From Oscillospiraceae bacterium (GTDB lineage: Bacteria; Bacillota; Clostridia; Oscillospirales; Ruminococcaceae): a stretch of DNA of 64,000 nt. Position numbers and translations under genes: made by a program. The notes under the pieces are model-generated. The model saw only the letters and a list, made by a program, of their open reading frames with translations, did not search any database and had not been told where the DNA came from. The stretch is taken from positions 49,315 to 113,314 of the forward strand of contig CAAGJO010000016.1 in assembly GCA_900770285.1 (NCBI GenBank), read 5' to 3'. Of this stretch, positions 1-9,127 are shown piece after piece. The stretch's first letter is position 1. Every line of letters starts with the position of its first letter.

Positions 1-969
1 ATGCCAATTCCTGAAGAAATGCGCAAAAAAATCAGCTTGTTCTGTAATGTTCGTCCCGAAGACGTAATTCAGAATCTTACGGCTCCTTCACTTTATGAAG
101 TTCCTATCTGGCTTGAAAACGAAGGTCTTGCAGATGTTGTATGCGATCATTTGGGTCTTGAGAAACGCAAACCTGATCTCAGCGACTGGAATGCTATGAT
201 CCAACGTGTCAATAACTGCACAAAGGAAGTTACAATCGGATTGGTAGGCAAGTATGTTGAACTTGAAGATGCTTATCTTTCAGTAGCAGAGGCTTTGCGT
301 CACGGCGGATTTGAAAACAGCGCAGCAGTAAATATCAAATGGATTCAGTCTGAAGATATAAACAGCGATACAGTGGCTGAAAAACTTGCCGGCTGTGATG
401 GAATTATTGTGCCCGGCGGCTTTGGCGACAGAGGAATTGAAGGCATGATTGAATCAATCAGATATGCCCGTGAAAACAAGATACCATTATTCGGTATCTG
501 TCTTGGAATGCAGATGTCCGTTATTGAGTTTGCCAGAAATGTTGCAGGACTTAAAGGTGCTAATTCCACAGAATTCGGCGAAACCGAGTATCCTGTAATC
601 GATATTATGGACGATCAAAAGGACATTACGGAAAAAGGCGGCACAATGCGTCTTGGTCTTTATCCATGTAAGCTTAATGAAAATTCAAGATGCAGCAGCA
701 TTTACAGCGATTCTCTTATCTATGAACGTCATCGTCACCGTTGGGAATTCAATAATGCATACAGAAATCAGCTTAAAGAAAAAGGTCTTATTCTTGCAGG
801 TCTTTCACCCGATGACAAGCTTGTTGAAATCGTTGAGCTGCCAAAGGATGTTCACCCATGGTTTGTGGGAGTTCAATTCCATCCTGAATTTAAGTCTCGT
901 CCTAATAGAGCGCATCCGCTGTTCAAAGATTTTATTAAGGCATCAGTTGAATACAAAGAAAACAAATAA
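1..969 (+). CDS. pyrG: CTP synthase, C-terminal part (5' end outside window)
   Basis: Makes CTP from UTP, ATP and glutamine in the cytoplasm, the last step of de novo pyrimidine nucleotide synthesis. The visible 322 residues cover the end of the synthetase domain and the whole class I glutamine amidotransferase domain. The GICLGMQ nucleophile elbow carries the catalytic Cys (Cys167 in this numbering) and the FHPE motif carries the His/Glu partners (His294, Glu296). The family is usually about 535 residues, so roughly 210 N-terminal residues lie upstream; the ATG at base 1 is almost certainly an internal Met. A strong hairpin follows the stop codon, so this looks like the end of a transcription unit. 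Confidence 0.96.
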   Translation: MPIPEEMRKKISLFCNVRPEDVIQNLTAPSLYEVPIWLENEGLADVVCDHLGLEKRKPDLSDWNAMIQRVNNCTKEVTIGLVGKYVELEDAYLSVAEALRHGGFENSAAVNIKWIQSEDINSDTVAEKLAGCDGIIVPGGFGDRGIEGMIESIRYARENKIPLFGICLGMQMSVIEFARNVAGLKGANSTEFGETEYPVIDIMDDQKDITEKGGTMRLGLYPCKLNENSRCSSIYSDSLIYERHRHRWEFNNAYRNQLKEKGLILAGLSPDDKLVEIVELPKDVHPWFVGVQFHPEFKSRPNRAHPLFKDFIKASVEYKENK

Positions 970-973
970 ATCA

Positions 974-1004
974 AACAGCGACAGGCAATTCTGTCGCTGT
1001 TTTG
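974..1004 (+). terminator. Rho-independent terminator after pyrG
   Basis: An 11-bp perfect stem (974-984 with 991-1001) with a 6-nt loop, directly after the pyrG stop and followed by a short T-run. It lies only 17-20 bp before the next start codon, so some read-through into the PtsI-like gene is possible. Confidence 0.8.
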
Positions 1005-1020
1005 CTTAAAGGAAAAGTAT

Positions 1021-2262
1021 ATGAAAATTTTTAAAGGGAAAGCCGTATCGGGGGGCATAGTTTTTGGAAAGCTTTATTTTTACAATAAAGATAATCCCAT
1101 TGAAGACGATAATGCAGTTCTGCTGTCTGAGCAGCTGCCCTCCCCTGAAGAAATTGAAAAGCTTAACAAAAAGCCTTTAGCTTTTTGTGCATTAAAAGGG
1201 TCAGAGCATTCTCATCTTGCCATTGCTGCACAAAATTCAGGTATTCCGATTATAATCTCTTTGGGACACGTTTCTGCCAGTGAGTGCGAAAACTGCATTG
1301 TTGACGCTTACAGCGGAGATTTGATTTTATCTCCTGACGACAATACTGCACTAAGTTTAAAAGAAAAAAAAGACATAACAGAAAAGCGTCGGAAAGAACT
1401 TAAAAGCTATATAGGAAAAAAAAGCATGACTCGTTCAGGAAAGGAAATAAAAGTTATGTCCGCCATTAACCGTCTTGCCGATATAAAAACCTGTATAGCC
1501 CACGATTCGGAAGGAATTGGCCTTTTCCGCAGTGAATATCTTTATATTGAAAACAGCAAATATCCTTCAGAAGAGCTGCTTTTTCAAACATACAAACGTT
1601 TGGGCGAAAGAATGGGACAAAATCCTGTTACAATCCGAACTATTGACCTTGGAAGTGATAAAACAGCACAATACATGAATTTTGTCCATGAGGATAATCC
1701 CGCTCTGGGCTGTCGCGGAATACGATTCTGTCTTAAAAATCCACGCATTTTAAAAGTTCAGCTGAGAGCAATTTTTCGATCCGCCTGCTTTGGAAACATT
1801 CGGATTTTACTTCCAATGATTACATCATCAAAAGAAATTGAGAATGTTAAACTTATAATGGACGAAATTGCATTTGAACTCTCTGTTCAGCAAATCTCAT
1901 TTAAAAGACCTCCTTTGGGAGCAATGATAGAAACTCCTGCCGCAGTGCTTAGCAGTAATGAAATTGCAAATACAGCAGATTTTTTATCAATAGGCTCAAA
2001 TGACCTAGCACAATACACATATGCTACGGACAGACAGTCTTCTGCTTTACAGCAATTTATTGACGCAGATATATCGCCTATTATGAAATTAATTGAGATA
2101 ACGGCAAAAAACGGCAAAGAGAATAACAAATCAGTTGGCATATGCGGATTTATTGCAGAAAACATAAATCTTGCAGAAAGTCTTATAGCAATGGGAATAA
2201 ATGAATTTTCTGTTTCACCTGAATACACTTTGCCATTGAGGGAAAAGATATGTGAATGCTGA
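1021..2262 (+). CDS. PtsI-like PEP-utilising protein lacking the HPr-binding domain
   Basis: Related to enzyme I of the PEP:sugar phosphotransferase system but 413 residues long instead of about 575. The phospho-histidine loop is present (GSEHSHLAIAA, His65). The PEP-binding barrel is nearly complete: GLFRSEYLY, RTIDLGSDK, NPALGCRGIR, IETPAA, SIGSNDLAQYT and the catalytic Cys375 in GICG. What is missing is the roughly 120-residue helical HPr-docking segment that normally sits between the N-terminal beta strand and the His loop; here about 30 residues replace it. The catalytic core therefore looks able to bind PEP and phosphorylate His65, but the usual HPr surface is absent. No HPr or EII genes are nearby. 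Function is not assigned; a regulatory or alternative-acceptor role is inference. Confidence 0.8.
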   Translation: MKIFKGKAVSGGIVFGKLYFYNKDNPIEDDNAVLLSEQLPSPEEIEKLNKKPLAFCALKGSEHSHLAIAAQNSGIPIIISLGHVSASECENCIVDAYSGDLILSPDDNTALSLKEKKDITEKRRKELKSYIGKKSMTRSGKEIKVMSAINRLADIKTCIAHDSEGIGLFRSEYLYIENSKYPSEELLFQTYKRLGERMGQNPVTIRTIDLGSDKTAQYMNFVHEDNPALGCRGIRFCLKNPRILKVQLRAIFRSACFGNIRILLPMITSSKEIENVKLIMDEIAFELSVQQISFKRPPLGAMIETPAAVLSSNEIANTADFLSIGSNDLAQYTYATDRQSSALQQFIDADISPIMKLIEITAKNGKENNKSVGICGFIAENINLAESLIAMGINEFSVSPEYTLPLREKICEC

Positions 2263-2336
2263 GCAGAAAATGAATTTAATATCGGTTGGCTGATACGCTC
2301 ACCTAAACCTAAAACTTATAATAATTTTTATAAAAA

Positions 2337-2362
2337 CGCCTGAATTCGTATGAACTCAGGTG
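2337..2362 (-). terminator. Terminator of the htpG-pulA unit
   Basis: An 11-bp stem with one mismatch and one G-U pair, loop ATAC on the minus strand, followed there by a T-run. It lies just past the pulA stop. It also sits between convergent genes, so it may stop the plus-strand transcript too. Confidence 0.75.
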
Positions 2363-2373
2363 TTTGTCATGTT

Positions 2374-4326
2374 TTATTCTTTTTTCAAGACCAATGCAGA
2401 AATCGATGAAATATCAATGCCCCACTGAATCTCATAATTACTACTGCTGCCGTTTTCATCAAGTGCAATATGGTATTTCCCCTCAGGCAGGTCAATGTGA
2501 CGTACTTCATCATAAGGATTATATGCAACAATATAGTTTTCGCTGTCATTAAACAAAGTGTATGCAATAATATTTCCATCATGGGTATCAAGAAATTTCA
2601 AATGACTTTGAACTTCTTCTTTTCTGGAAAGTCTGAACAAAGCCGAGCTTTTTCTCAATGCAATAAGTGCCTTATAATATTCAAAGACTTCAAGATTTTC
2701 AGACTTCTCATTCCATTTGACAGAATTGGTGTAATCGGGAGCGTTGTAGCTGTCGTGACAGAAAATATTGTCATCATCAGGCTGCTCCCCATCGGCAAAC
2801 AGCTTTGGTTTTGAACGTAAAAAATCCTGTCCCAGCTGAATAAAAGGAACTCCCTGTGCAAGCAGCATAATTGCAGCTGCAAGCTTATCCATTTTAATCC
2901 TATCCTGACGGCTTCTGTCTTTTGCCGAAATAGCAAGCTTATCCCATAAAGTATTATTGTCATGAGCTTCACAATAATTTATAGCTTGAGTTGGTTCAAA
3001 TGCCCAACAGGCTTCCTTTGCATTTTTCAGCTGCCAATGCGGTACAGAACCCACAATTCCTCGTTTAATTATTTCTGAGACATCTCTGTTTCCACTCACA
3101 TAGCCTTTATCGTGAATATTAAATGTTCCGCCTTTTATTGCATCACGGAAATTATCATTGAAAAGTCCGACTCTTCCAATGCTGTAGGAATTAAATTTAA
3201 AAGCCAGCTTTTCATATGTAATACCGGGAGTTCCTCCCGACCAACCTTCACCGTACATGAGAAGCGACGGGTCAAATTTATTTAATTCATCACGAATAGT
3301 GTTTATGGTTTCAATGTCATGAAGACCCATAAGGTCAAATCTGAAACCGTCCAGCTTAAATTCAGATGCCCAATATTTCAGCGAACTTATCATATATCTT
3401 CTCATCATAATATGTTCGGAAGCCGTTTCATTTCCGCAGCCCGAGCCATTAGAAAACTCACCATTTTTATTCATCCTATGATAATAATGAGGAAAAGTCA
3501 TTTCAAATGCTGATTTTTCTGTAAAATATGTGTGGTTATAAACCACGTCCATAATAACTCCGATTCCATTTTTATGAAGTGCCATGATAAGTTTTTTAAA
3601 TTCTATGATTCGGCATTTAGGATCATAAGCATCAGTTGAATAGGAACCTTCAAGACAGTTATAGTTTTTTGGGTCATATCCCCAGTTATATTGAGCTTTA
3701 TCAGGTTTGCTTTCGTCAACCGTTGCATAGTCAAAAATCGGAAGAAGCTGAACATGTGTAATTCCAAGCTCTTTTAAATGGTCAAGACAGGTTGAAACAT
3801 CTCCGCAGACGGTTCCTTCCTTTGTAAATGCCAGAAATTTTCCTTTTTCGTTTCCGGATATTCCGCTTGAAATATCAGCGGAAAAATCTCTTACATGGCA
3901 TTCGCAGATTATTGCATCGCAGGGATTTTCACAAACCGGTCTGGGAACATTGTCCCAGCCCTCAGGATTTGTGGTGGACATATCTATAATAGCACCCCGG
4001 TTGCCGTTAATTCCGCAGGCCTTTGCATAAATATCCACAGTCTCATATTTCTTTGTATAATCAAATTCATAGGTAAATGTATAAAATGTACCGTCAAGAT
4101 TACGCAGTATTTCAACATACCATGTACCTTTGTCCAGGCGTTCAAGAGGAAGTCTTTCAATTAAGTTATCCCCTTCTCCGTCGATATAAAGGTTTAAATA
4201 CACTCCTGTAGCAAGAGGTGACCATGTTTTAAAACAGGTTTTTCCATCACGGAATACAACCCCAAGGTCCTGTCCGTCATAATCAAAATCTTTGTCAAAG
4301 CCTGCATAATCGGTTATTTTATACAT
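2374..4326 (-). CDS. pulA: Type I pullulanase (GH13), cytoplasmic
   Basis: Debranching enzyme that hydrolyses alpha-1,6 bonds in pullulan, glycogen or imported branched maltodextrins. The 650-residue protein has an N-terminal beta-sandwich region (about 1-130) and a GH13 barrel. Diagnostic is the type I pullulanase motif YNWGYDP (213-219). Further GH13 motifs are DVVYNH (about 260-265), the nucleophile Asp331 in FRFDL and the acid/base Glu360 in YGEGW. There is no signal peptide, so it acts inside the cell on stored or imported glucan. The SD AAGGAA precedes the ATG. It starts 38 bp after htpG on the same strand and is probably co-transcribed with it, an odd pairing of a chaperone with a glycosidase. 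Confidence 0.93.
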   Translation of the reverse strand: MYKITDYAGFDKDFDYDGQDLGVVFRDGKTCFKTWSPLATGVYLNLYIDGEGDNLIERLPLERLDKGTWYVEILRNLDGTFYTFTYEFDYTKKYETVDIYAKACGINGNRGAIIDMSTTNPEGWDNVPRPVCENPCDAIICECHVRDFSADISSGISGNEKGKFLAFTKEGTVCGDVSTCLDHLKELGITHVQLLPIFDYATVDESKPDKAQYNWGYDPKNYNCLEGSYSTDAYDPKCRIIEFKKLIMALHKNGIGVIMDVVYNHTYFTEKSAFEMTFPHYYHRMNKNGEFSNGSGCGNETASEHIMMRRYMISSLKYWASEFKLDGFRFDLMGLHDIETINTIRDELNKFDPSLLMYGEGWSGGTPGITYEKLAFKFNSYSIGRVGLFNDNFRDAIKGGTFNIHDKGYVSGNRDVSEIIKRGIVGSVPHWQLKNAKEACWAFEPTQAINYCEAHDNNTLWDKLAISAKDRSRQDRIKMDKLAAAIMLLAQGVPFIQLGQDFLRSKPKLFADGEQPDDDNIFCHDSYNAPDYTNSVKWNEKSENLEVFEYYKALIALRKSSALFRLSRKEEVQSHLKFLDTHDGNIIAYTLFNDSENYIVAYNPYDEVRHIDLPEGKYHIALDENGSSSNYEIQWGIDISSISALVLKKE

Positions 4327-4364
4327 AAAGTTTCATTCCTTGTTTATTATTGTCCGCTGACAGC

Positions 4365-6248
4365 TTAAGACATAAGGTCACTTACGAGATTTACAAATTC
4401 AGCAGGATTTTCCAATGAAATACCTTCAATAAGCAATGCCTGTGAATAAAGAATATTTGTATAATCTTTAAGTTTATCCTTATCTTCTGCATAAAGAGTT
4501 TTGAGCTTTTCAAATACCGGATGATTTGGATTAAGTTCGAGGCATTTTTCAGCTTTTACGGGCGTGTTCTCATTTTGCGGCATGGAGTTGAGTACCTTTT
4601 CCATTTCAAGAGTAATCTGACCGTCAGCGGAAAGGCATACAGGATAGCTCTTGAGTTTTGTGGAAATTCTTACTTCCTTTATCTTATCTCCCAAAGCTTC
4701 TTTCATAAACTGGAACATATCCTTGTTTTCTTCTGAAGCCTTCTTGTTTTCTTCCTTTTCTTCTTCAGTATCAAGATCCAGATCTACATCTGAAATAGAC
4801 TTGAATTGTTTTCCGTCATATTCACCAAGCATTTTTATTGCAAATTCATCTACATCCTGTGTGAAGTAAAGAATCTCATAGCCTTTATCTTTTATCTTTT
4901 CAATCTGTGGGAGCATTTCAATCTTAGCAACGCTTTCTCCGCAGGCATAGAAGATATTATTCTGATCTTCTTTCATTCGGTCAACATATTCTTTAAGAGT
5001 TGTGTTCTTGCCGTCAAATGATGATGTGAACATAAGCAGATCCTGCAAAGTATCTCTTGCAGCACCATAACTCTGATAGATACCGAATTTCAGCTGCAAG
5101 CCGAAAGCTTCATAGAACTTGAGATATTTTTCCCTGTCATTTTTAAGCATTTTTATAAGCTCATTTTTAATGGATTTTTCAACATTTTTAGCTATAATTT
5201 TAAGTTGTCTGTCATGCTGGAGCATTTCTCTTGAAATGTTCAGGGAAAGATCTTCAGAATCTACAAGGCCCTTTACAAAGCTGAAATAGTCAGGTAAAAG
5301 GTCAGAGCATTTATCCATTATCATAACACCGCTGGAATAAAGCTGCAAGCCTTTTTCATAGTCCTTGGAGTAGAAATCAAATGGGGCTCTTGAAGGTATG
5401 TAGAGCAATGCATCATATGTTGATATACCTTCGTTCTTAGAATGAATATAGCAGAGAGGCTCTTCATAATCCATAAACTTTTCTTTATAGAAATTATTAT
5501 AGTCCTCATCTTTAAGCTCGTTTTTATTTTTCTTCCATATAGGAGTCATGCTGTTGAGGGTTTCAATTTCTTTATGTATTTCAGGGTTTTCACCATTTTC
5601 ATCATAATGTGTATGTTCACATTCCATTTTAATTGGGAATCTAATGTAATCTGAATATTTCTTGACTAATGACTTTATCTCATATTCCTCAAGATACTCG
5701 TCATAATTATCATCATCGGTATTGTCTTTGAGCTTAAGCACAATTTCAGTACCTACACTGTCTTTTTCCCATTCTTCAATTGTATAGCCGTCAACACCAT
5801 TGGACTGCCATTTATATGCCTGGTCAGAACCATAAGCCTTTGTATAAACAGTAACTTCCTTTGCCACCATGAAAGTTGAGTAAAAACCAACGCCGAACTG
5901 TCCGATAATATCAACATCATCGCCTAATTCATTGTCATTTTTAAATGCGAAAGAACCACTGTTTGCAATCGTACCAAGGTTATTTTCCAATTCTTCTTCG
6001 GTCATGCCTATGCCGTTATCTGAAATTGTAAGTGTGCGGTTTTCTTTGTCAATTTTAATTTCAATAGCAAAATCATCTTTATTCAAGCCTATTGATGTAT
6101 CTGTAAGGCTCTTGAAATAAAGTTTATCAATTGCGTCGCTGGCATTGGATATGACCTCTCTTAAAAAGATCTCCTTATGAGTATATATTGAATTGATCAT
6201 AAGGTCAAGCAGTCTTTTGGATTCTGCTTTAAATTGTTTTGTCTCCAT
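4365..6248 (-). CDS. htpG: Molecular chaperone HtpG (Hsp90)
   Basis: ATP-dependent cytosolic Hsp90 chaperone of normal length (627 residues). The N-terminal GHKL ATPase domain shows Glu31 and the N-box Asn35/Asp38 (SNASDAID), the DNGIGMT motif near residue 80 and GQFGVGFYS near residue 117. Middle and C-terminal domains are intact. The gene stands behind a sigma-A promoter with a perfect CIRCE operator in the transcript start region, so the HrcA repressor is expected to control it. The downstream pullulanase may share this control. Confidence 0.97.
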   Translation of the reverse strand: METKQFKAESKRLLDLMINSIYTHKEIFLREVISNASDAIDKLYFKSLTDTSIGLNKDDFAIEIKIDKENRTLTISDNGIGMTEEELENNLGTIANSGSFAFKNDNELGDDVDIIGQFGVGFYSTFMVAKEVTVYTKAYGSDQAYKWQSNGVDGYTIEEWEKDSVGTEIVLKLKDNTDDDNYDEYLEEYEIKSLVKKYSDYIRFPIKMECEHTHYDENGENPEIHKEIETLNSMTPIWKKNKNELKDEDYNNFYKEKFMDYEEPLCYIHSKNEGISTYDALLYIPSRAPFDFYSKDYEKGLQLYSSGVMIMDKCSDLLPDYFSFVKGLVDSEDLSLNISREMLQHDRQLKIIAKNVEKSIKNELIKMLKNDREKYLKFYEAFGLQLKFGIYQSYGAARDTLQDLLMFTSSFDGKNTTLKEYVDRMKEDQNNIFYACGESVAKIEMLPQIEKIKDKGYEILYFTQDVDEFAIKMLGEYDGKQFKSISDVDLDLDTEEEKEENKKASEENKDMFQFMKEALGDKIKEVRISTKLKSYPVCLSADGQITLEMEKVLNSMPQNENTPVKAEKCLELNPNHPVFEKLKTLYAEDKDKLKDYTNILYSQALLIEGISLENPAEFVNLVSDLMS

Positions 6249-6276
6249 TTTAATTCTATCCTTTCTTTTGCTGAAT

Positions 6277-6303
6277 TTAGCACTCTTAACAAAAGAGTGC
6301 TAA
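6277..6303 (-). promoter_or_regulatory. CIRCE element (HrcA operator) of htpG
   Basis: A perfect 9-9-9 inverted repeat, TTAGCACTC-N9-GAGTGCTAA, identical to the classical CIRCE consensus. It lies 10 bp downstream of the htpG -10 box, across the expected transcription start, and ends 28 bp before the htpG start codon. Confidence 0.95.
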
Positions 6304-6313
6304 TCTATTCTTT

Positions 6314-6341
6314 ATTATACTATATACCAGGCGGATTTCAA
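6314..6341 (-). promoter_or_regulatory. htpG promoter
   Basis: Minus-strand -35 TTGAAA (6336-6341) and -10 TATAAT (6314-6319) with a 16-bp spacer, directly upstream of CIRCE. Confidence 0.8.
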
Positions 6342-6417
6342 GTGCTGTAACAATATATATAATTATTATTTACAAATTATACATATATGAAAATTGGCTG
6401 AAAAGAAATAATAATAT

Positions 6418-6447
6418 TTGCAATTTGGATACATAATATGTTATAAT
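6418..6447 (+). promoter_or_regulatory. metF promoter
   Basis: -35 TTGCAA (6418-6423) and -10 TATAAT (6442-6447), spacer 18 bp. The transcript would carry a leader of about 125 nt before the metF start. Confidence 0.65.
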
Positions 6448-6454
6448 AGTTTTA

Positions 6455-6580
6455 TTACATATCGTAAAATACAACTTAGACAAATAACTCCCTCATATAA
6501 GGTGTCGGAGAATATTTTGTAATCGGTAAGAGATACAATCCACCTATTTAAGGATTTTATACTGAAAGGAATACAAATCA
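6455..6580 (+). promoter_or_regulatory. Long 5' leader of metF, possibly structured
   Basis: About 125 nt between the predicted start site and the metF ATG. Small stems are visible (CTCC with GGAG near 6489-6511; AATCC with GGATT near 6537-6556). I looked for SAM-I, THF, purine and T-box signatures and found none that fit. It may be a novel leader or simply an unstructured long UTR. The SD GAAAGGAA precedes the start codon. Confidence 0.35.
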
Positions 6581-7447
6581 ATGAAAATGGCAGAATTATT
6601 TGAAAATAAAAAGACAGTATTTTCTCTGGAGATCTTCCCTCCTAAGAAAGATGCCGGCGGTATTGAAACGATTTACGAAACGCTTGACGGATTAAAGGAT
6701 ATAAAACCTGATTTTATCAGCGTTACATATGGTGCAGGAGGTAACCTTGCGGACAACTCAACCTGTGAAATATGTTCAATTATAAAAGAAAAATATAATA
6801 TTCTTCCTATTGCCCATTTGACATGTGTGCATAATTCCAAAGAGGACATTGATGTTATTTGGAACAATCTTCAAAATGCAGGCATTAGCAATGTTCTTGC
6901 GTTAAGAGGGGACATAAACCCTGATATTCCATCAAAAGACGATTTTAAGCATGCCAATGAGCTGATTACATACCTTAAATCAAAAGGTGATGTGAATATC
7001 TCAGCTGCTTGTTATCCGGAGGGTCATCCAGAAAGCGATGGTGATCTTGTAGCAGATATTTTAAATCTTAAACATAAAGTTGACTGCGGCGCAGAGCATC
7101 TTATGTCACAGCTGTTTTTTGACAATAAAGATTTCTATGATTTCAGAGAAAAAGCAAAGCTGGCAGGAATAAATGTTCCTATTGAAGCGGGCATTATGCC
7201 TGTAACAAGCAAAAGTCAGGTGCTGAGAATGGCATCCATGTGCGGAGCATCAATACCAAGCAAGCTTTCAAGAATACTTAACCGTTTTGGTGACGATCAA
7301 CAAGCTCTTGAAGATGCAGGAATAGCCTATGCTATTGACCAGATTATAGATCTCATTGCCAATGGCGTTGACGGAATTCATCTTTATACAATGAATAAGC
7401 CACATGTGGCACAGAAAATATTCAAGGCTATTGAATCAATGAGATAA
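6581..7447 (+). CDS. metF: Methylenetetrahydrofolate reductase
   Basis: Flavoprotein that reduces 5,10-methylene-THF to 5-methyl-THF, feeding methionine synthesis and, in acetogens, the methyl branch of CO2 fixation. The 288-residue (beta/alpha)8 protein shows the family features FSLEIFPPK near the N-terminus (the Glu is the catalytic acid), VTYGAGG, LALRGD and CGAEHLMSQLFF, followed by PIEAGIMPV. Length is normal. No metH or other folate genes are adjacent. A 125-nt leader suggests regulation after transcription start, but no known riboswitch was recognised. Confidence 0.94.
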   Translation: MKMAELFENKKTVFSLEIFPPKKDAGGIETIYETLDGLKDIKPDFISVTYGAGGNLADNSTCEICSIIKEKYNILPIAHLTCVHNSKEDIDVIWNNLQNAGISNVLALRGDINPDIPSKDDFKHANELITYLKSKGDVNISAACYPEGHPESDGDLVADILNLKHKVDCGAEHLMSQLFFDNKDFYDFREKAKLAGINVPIEAGIMPVTSKSQVLRMASMCGASIPSKLSRILNRFGDDQQALEDAGIAYAIDQIIDLIANGVDGIHLYTMNKPHVAQKIFKAIESMR

Positions 7448-7466
7448 AGCAATAATTGGAGGGTAT

Positions 7467-8510
7467 ATGGTTTACTACAACAATTATAATAATTTCAATC
7501 AATATGATTATAATATGCAGATAATGCAGATGCGCAGAAATGAGAAATATAAAATAAGAACCGCAGCAACAAAGCTGGGCATTATAATGATAGCGTATAT
7601 TTTGCTTTCAACAATTTTTCAATATATTTTTTATTTTGTAAGCTATGCATATTTAAATCATCATATATCGCTGAATATGAATACGATAATAAGCTATCTG
7701 CGGAGCAATCAGGATATTGTAAATTCAGCTGCATTTAATTACAGTGCAAACATATTTATTGTAGGGTTCAGCCTTTTAATAACTCTTCTGATTGCCACAA
7801 GTCTGCTTGATGTGGAAATTGGAAATATGATATCCTTTAAAAATAAACCAGTTAAAACTGCACTGACATGGTTCCCTGTTTGTATGATCGTAAACATGAT
7901 ATTTTCAACACTTATCAATATAGTTACATTGATATTCGGAAGTGCAGGCTTTACAATTCCACAATCCGATTTTTCTGTTACAAATACTGATACCGCTTCA
8001 ATAATACTTCAGTTTTTATACATTGTTATACTCGGACCTATCGCCGAAGAACTTATATACCGTGGAGTTATCCTTTCTATTCTGAAGCCTTATGGAAAAT
8101 GGGCAGCAGTTATAATCTCCGCATTATTCTTTGGACTTATGCACGGAAATATTCCTCAGGCTGTTCCTGCATTTTGCGGAGCAATTGTCTATGGACTTAT
8201 AGCAGTACGTTTTAATTCTATTATTCCTACAATAATAATCCATATGCTTAATAATGGATTGACAATGTATACCGATTTTGCATCTGCCTTACATTGGCCG
8301 AAAGCACCTTATTATGCAGTCATAATCGGAATAATACTCATAGGATTTTATATTATGCTCACAAGAATGAAAGAACTTAAAATCGGTCAGCAGGTTACTG
8401 CATTGACTACCGGACAAAAAGTCTCAACAATTATTTTCAGTCCTGCAATTATAATATACTTGCTAATGCTTTTATATAGAATTGTAAAATTCATTGTCAG
8501 TGCTAATTAG
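7467..8510 (+). CDS. CPBP family intramembrane metalloprotease
   Basis: Integral membrane protein of the CAAX/CPBP (Abi) family, 347 residues. The family motifs are present: EELIYRG with Glu194-Glu195, FGLMHGN with His226, and a third helix with His259 and Asn263 (HMLNN). The first 30 residues are Asn/Tyr/Gln-rich and cytoplasmic, followed by about eight hydrophobic segments. Substrates are unknown; bacterial members have been linked to bacteriocin immunity or protein scaffolding. It begins 19 bp after metF with SD GGAGG and is probably co-transcribed. It ends with TAG, which shows that amber is a normal stop in this genome. Confidence 0.85.
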   Translation: MVYYNNYNNFNQYDYNMQIMQMRRNEKYKIRTAATKLGIIMIAYILLSTIFQYIFYFVSYAYLNHHISLNMNTIISYLRSNQDIVNSAAFNYSANIFIVGFSLLITLLIATSLLDVEIGNMISFKNKPVKTALTWFPVCMIVNMIFSTLINIVTLIFGSAGFTIPQSDFSVTNTDTASIILQFLYIVILGPIAEELIYRGVILSILKPYGKWAAVIISALFFGLMHGNIPQAVPAFCGAIVYGLIAVRFNSIIPTIIIHMLNNGLTMYTDFASALHWPKAPYYAVIIGIILIGFYIMLTRMKELKIGQQVTALTTGQKVSTIIFSPAIIIYLLMLLYRIVKFIVSAN

Positions 8511-8565
8511 TCTGTCTTTCAGCGAATTTTCTATTTCATCTCTAAATTTTATTTGGATTTTGCTA

Positions 8566-8594
8566 TTGACAAATTCATATTATTGTAGTATGAT
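8566..8594 (+). promoter_or_regulatory. Promoter of the Rrf2 gene
   Basis: -35 TTGACA (8566-8571), 17-bp spacer, -10 TATGAT (8589-8594). Confidence 0.8.
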
Positions 8595-8650
8595 ATATTT
8601 AGTTAACATATAGAATTAATATGATTTTTATATAAGTGAGGTCAGAAAAA

Positions 8651-9085
8651 ATGAAGGTTTCAACAAAAGGTCGTTATGCAATTAGATTAATGCTTGATCT
8701 TGCCATGCATGACAATGGAGGTTATATTCCTATCAGAGAAATATCTGAAAGACAAAATATTTCAGACAAATATCTTGAACAGATTATTTCAATTCTCAGC
8801 AGAGCAGGTTTTGTATCAAGCGTAAGAGGCGCAGGCGGCGGATATCGTCTTGCTCACCCGCTTAAAAGCTATACAATAGGCATGATACTGCGTGTAACAG
8901 AAGGTTCACTTGCTCCTGTACCATGTCTTGAAAGCAATGTGAATACCTGTGAAAGAAGTACATCTTGTGCAGCACTGTACGTGTGGGAAAAGCTGTATGA
9001 CGCAATCAATGATGTTTTAGACTCAATAACCCTCGAAGATTTGGTTGACAGAGAAAAGAGCATGCAGGGCGACTATATGATCTAA
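8651..9085 (+). CDS. Rrf2 family transcriptional regulator (IscR-like)
   Basis: Small winged-helix DNA-binding protein, 144 residues from the chosen ATG. The N-terminus (MKVSTKGRYAIR), the helix-turn-helix with ISDKYLEQI, and the wing with SVRGAGGGYRL are typical of the family. Three cysteines (92, 100, 106) match the spacing of Fe-S-binding Rrf2/IscR proteins, so redox or Fe-S sensing is likely. An upstream in-frame GTG at 8636 overlaps the SD (GTGAGG), so the ATG at 8651 is preferred. Unlike many relatives it is not followed by a cysteine desulfurase; a terminator comes directly after. Confidence 0.9.
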   Translation: MKVSTKGRYAIRLMLDLAMHDNGGYIPIREISERQNISDKYLEQIISILSRAGFVSSVRGAGGGYRLAHPLKSYTIGMILRVTEGSLAPVPCLESNVNTCERSTSCAALYVWEKLYDAINDVLDSITLEDLVDREKSMQGDYMI

Positions 9086-9127
9086 CAAATAGTTTAACAG
9101 CATATAATAAAAAGCAACAAATAATAT

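Noticed and set aside
6480..6580. Possible purine, SAM or THF riboswitch before metF
   Set aside because: A CTCATATAA start resembles a purine switch, but the TCTACC core and the matching 3' part are missing; the SAM-I and THF cores are absent too.
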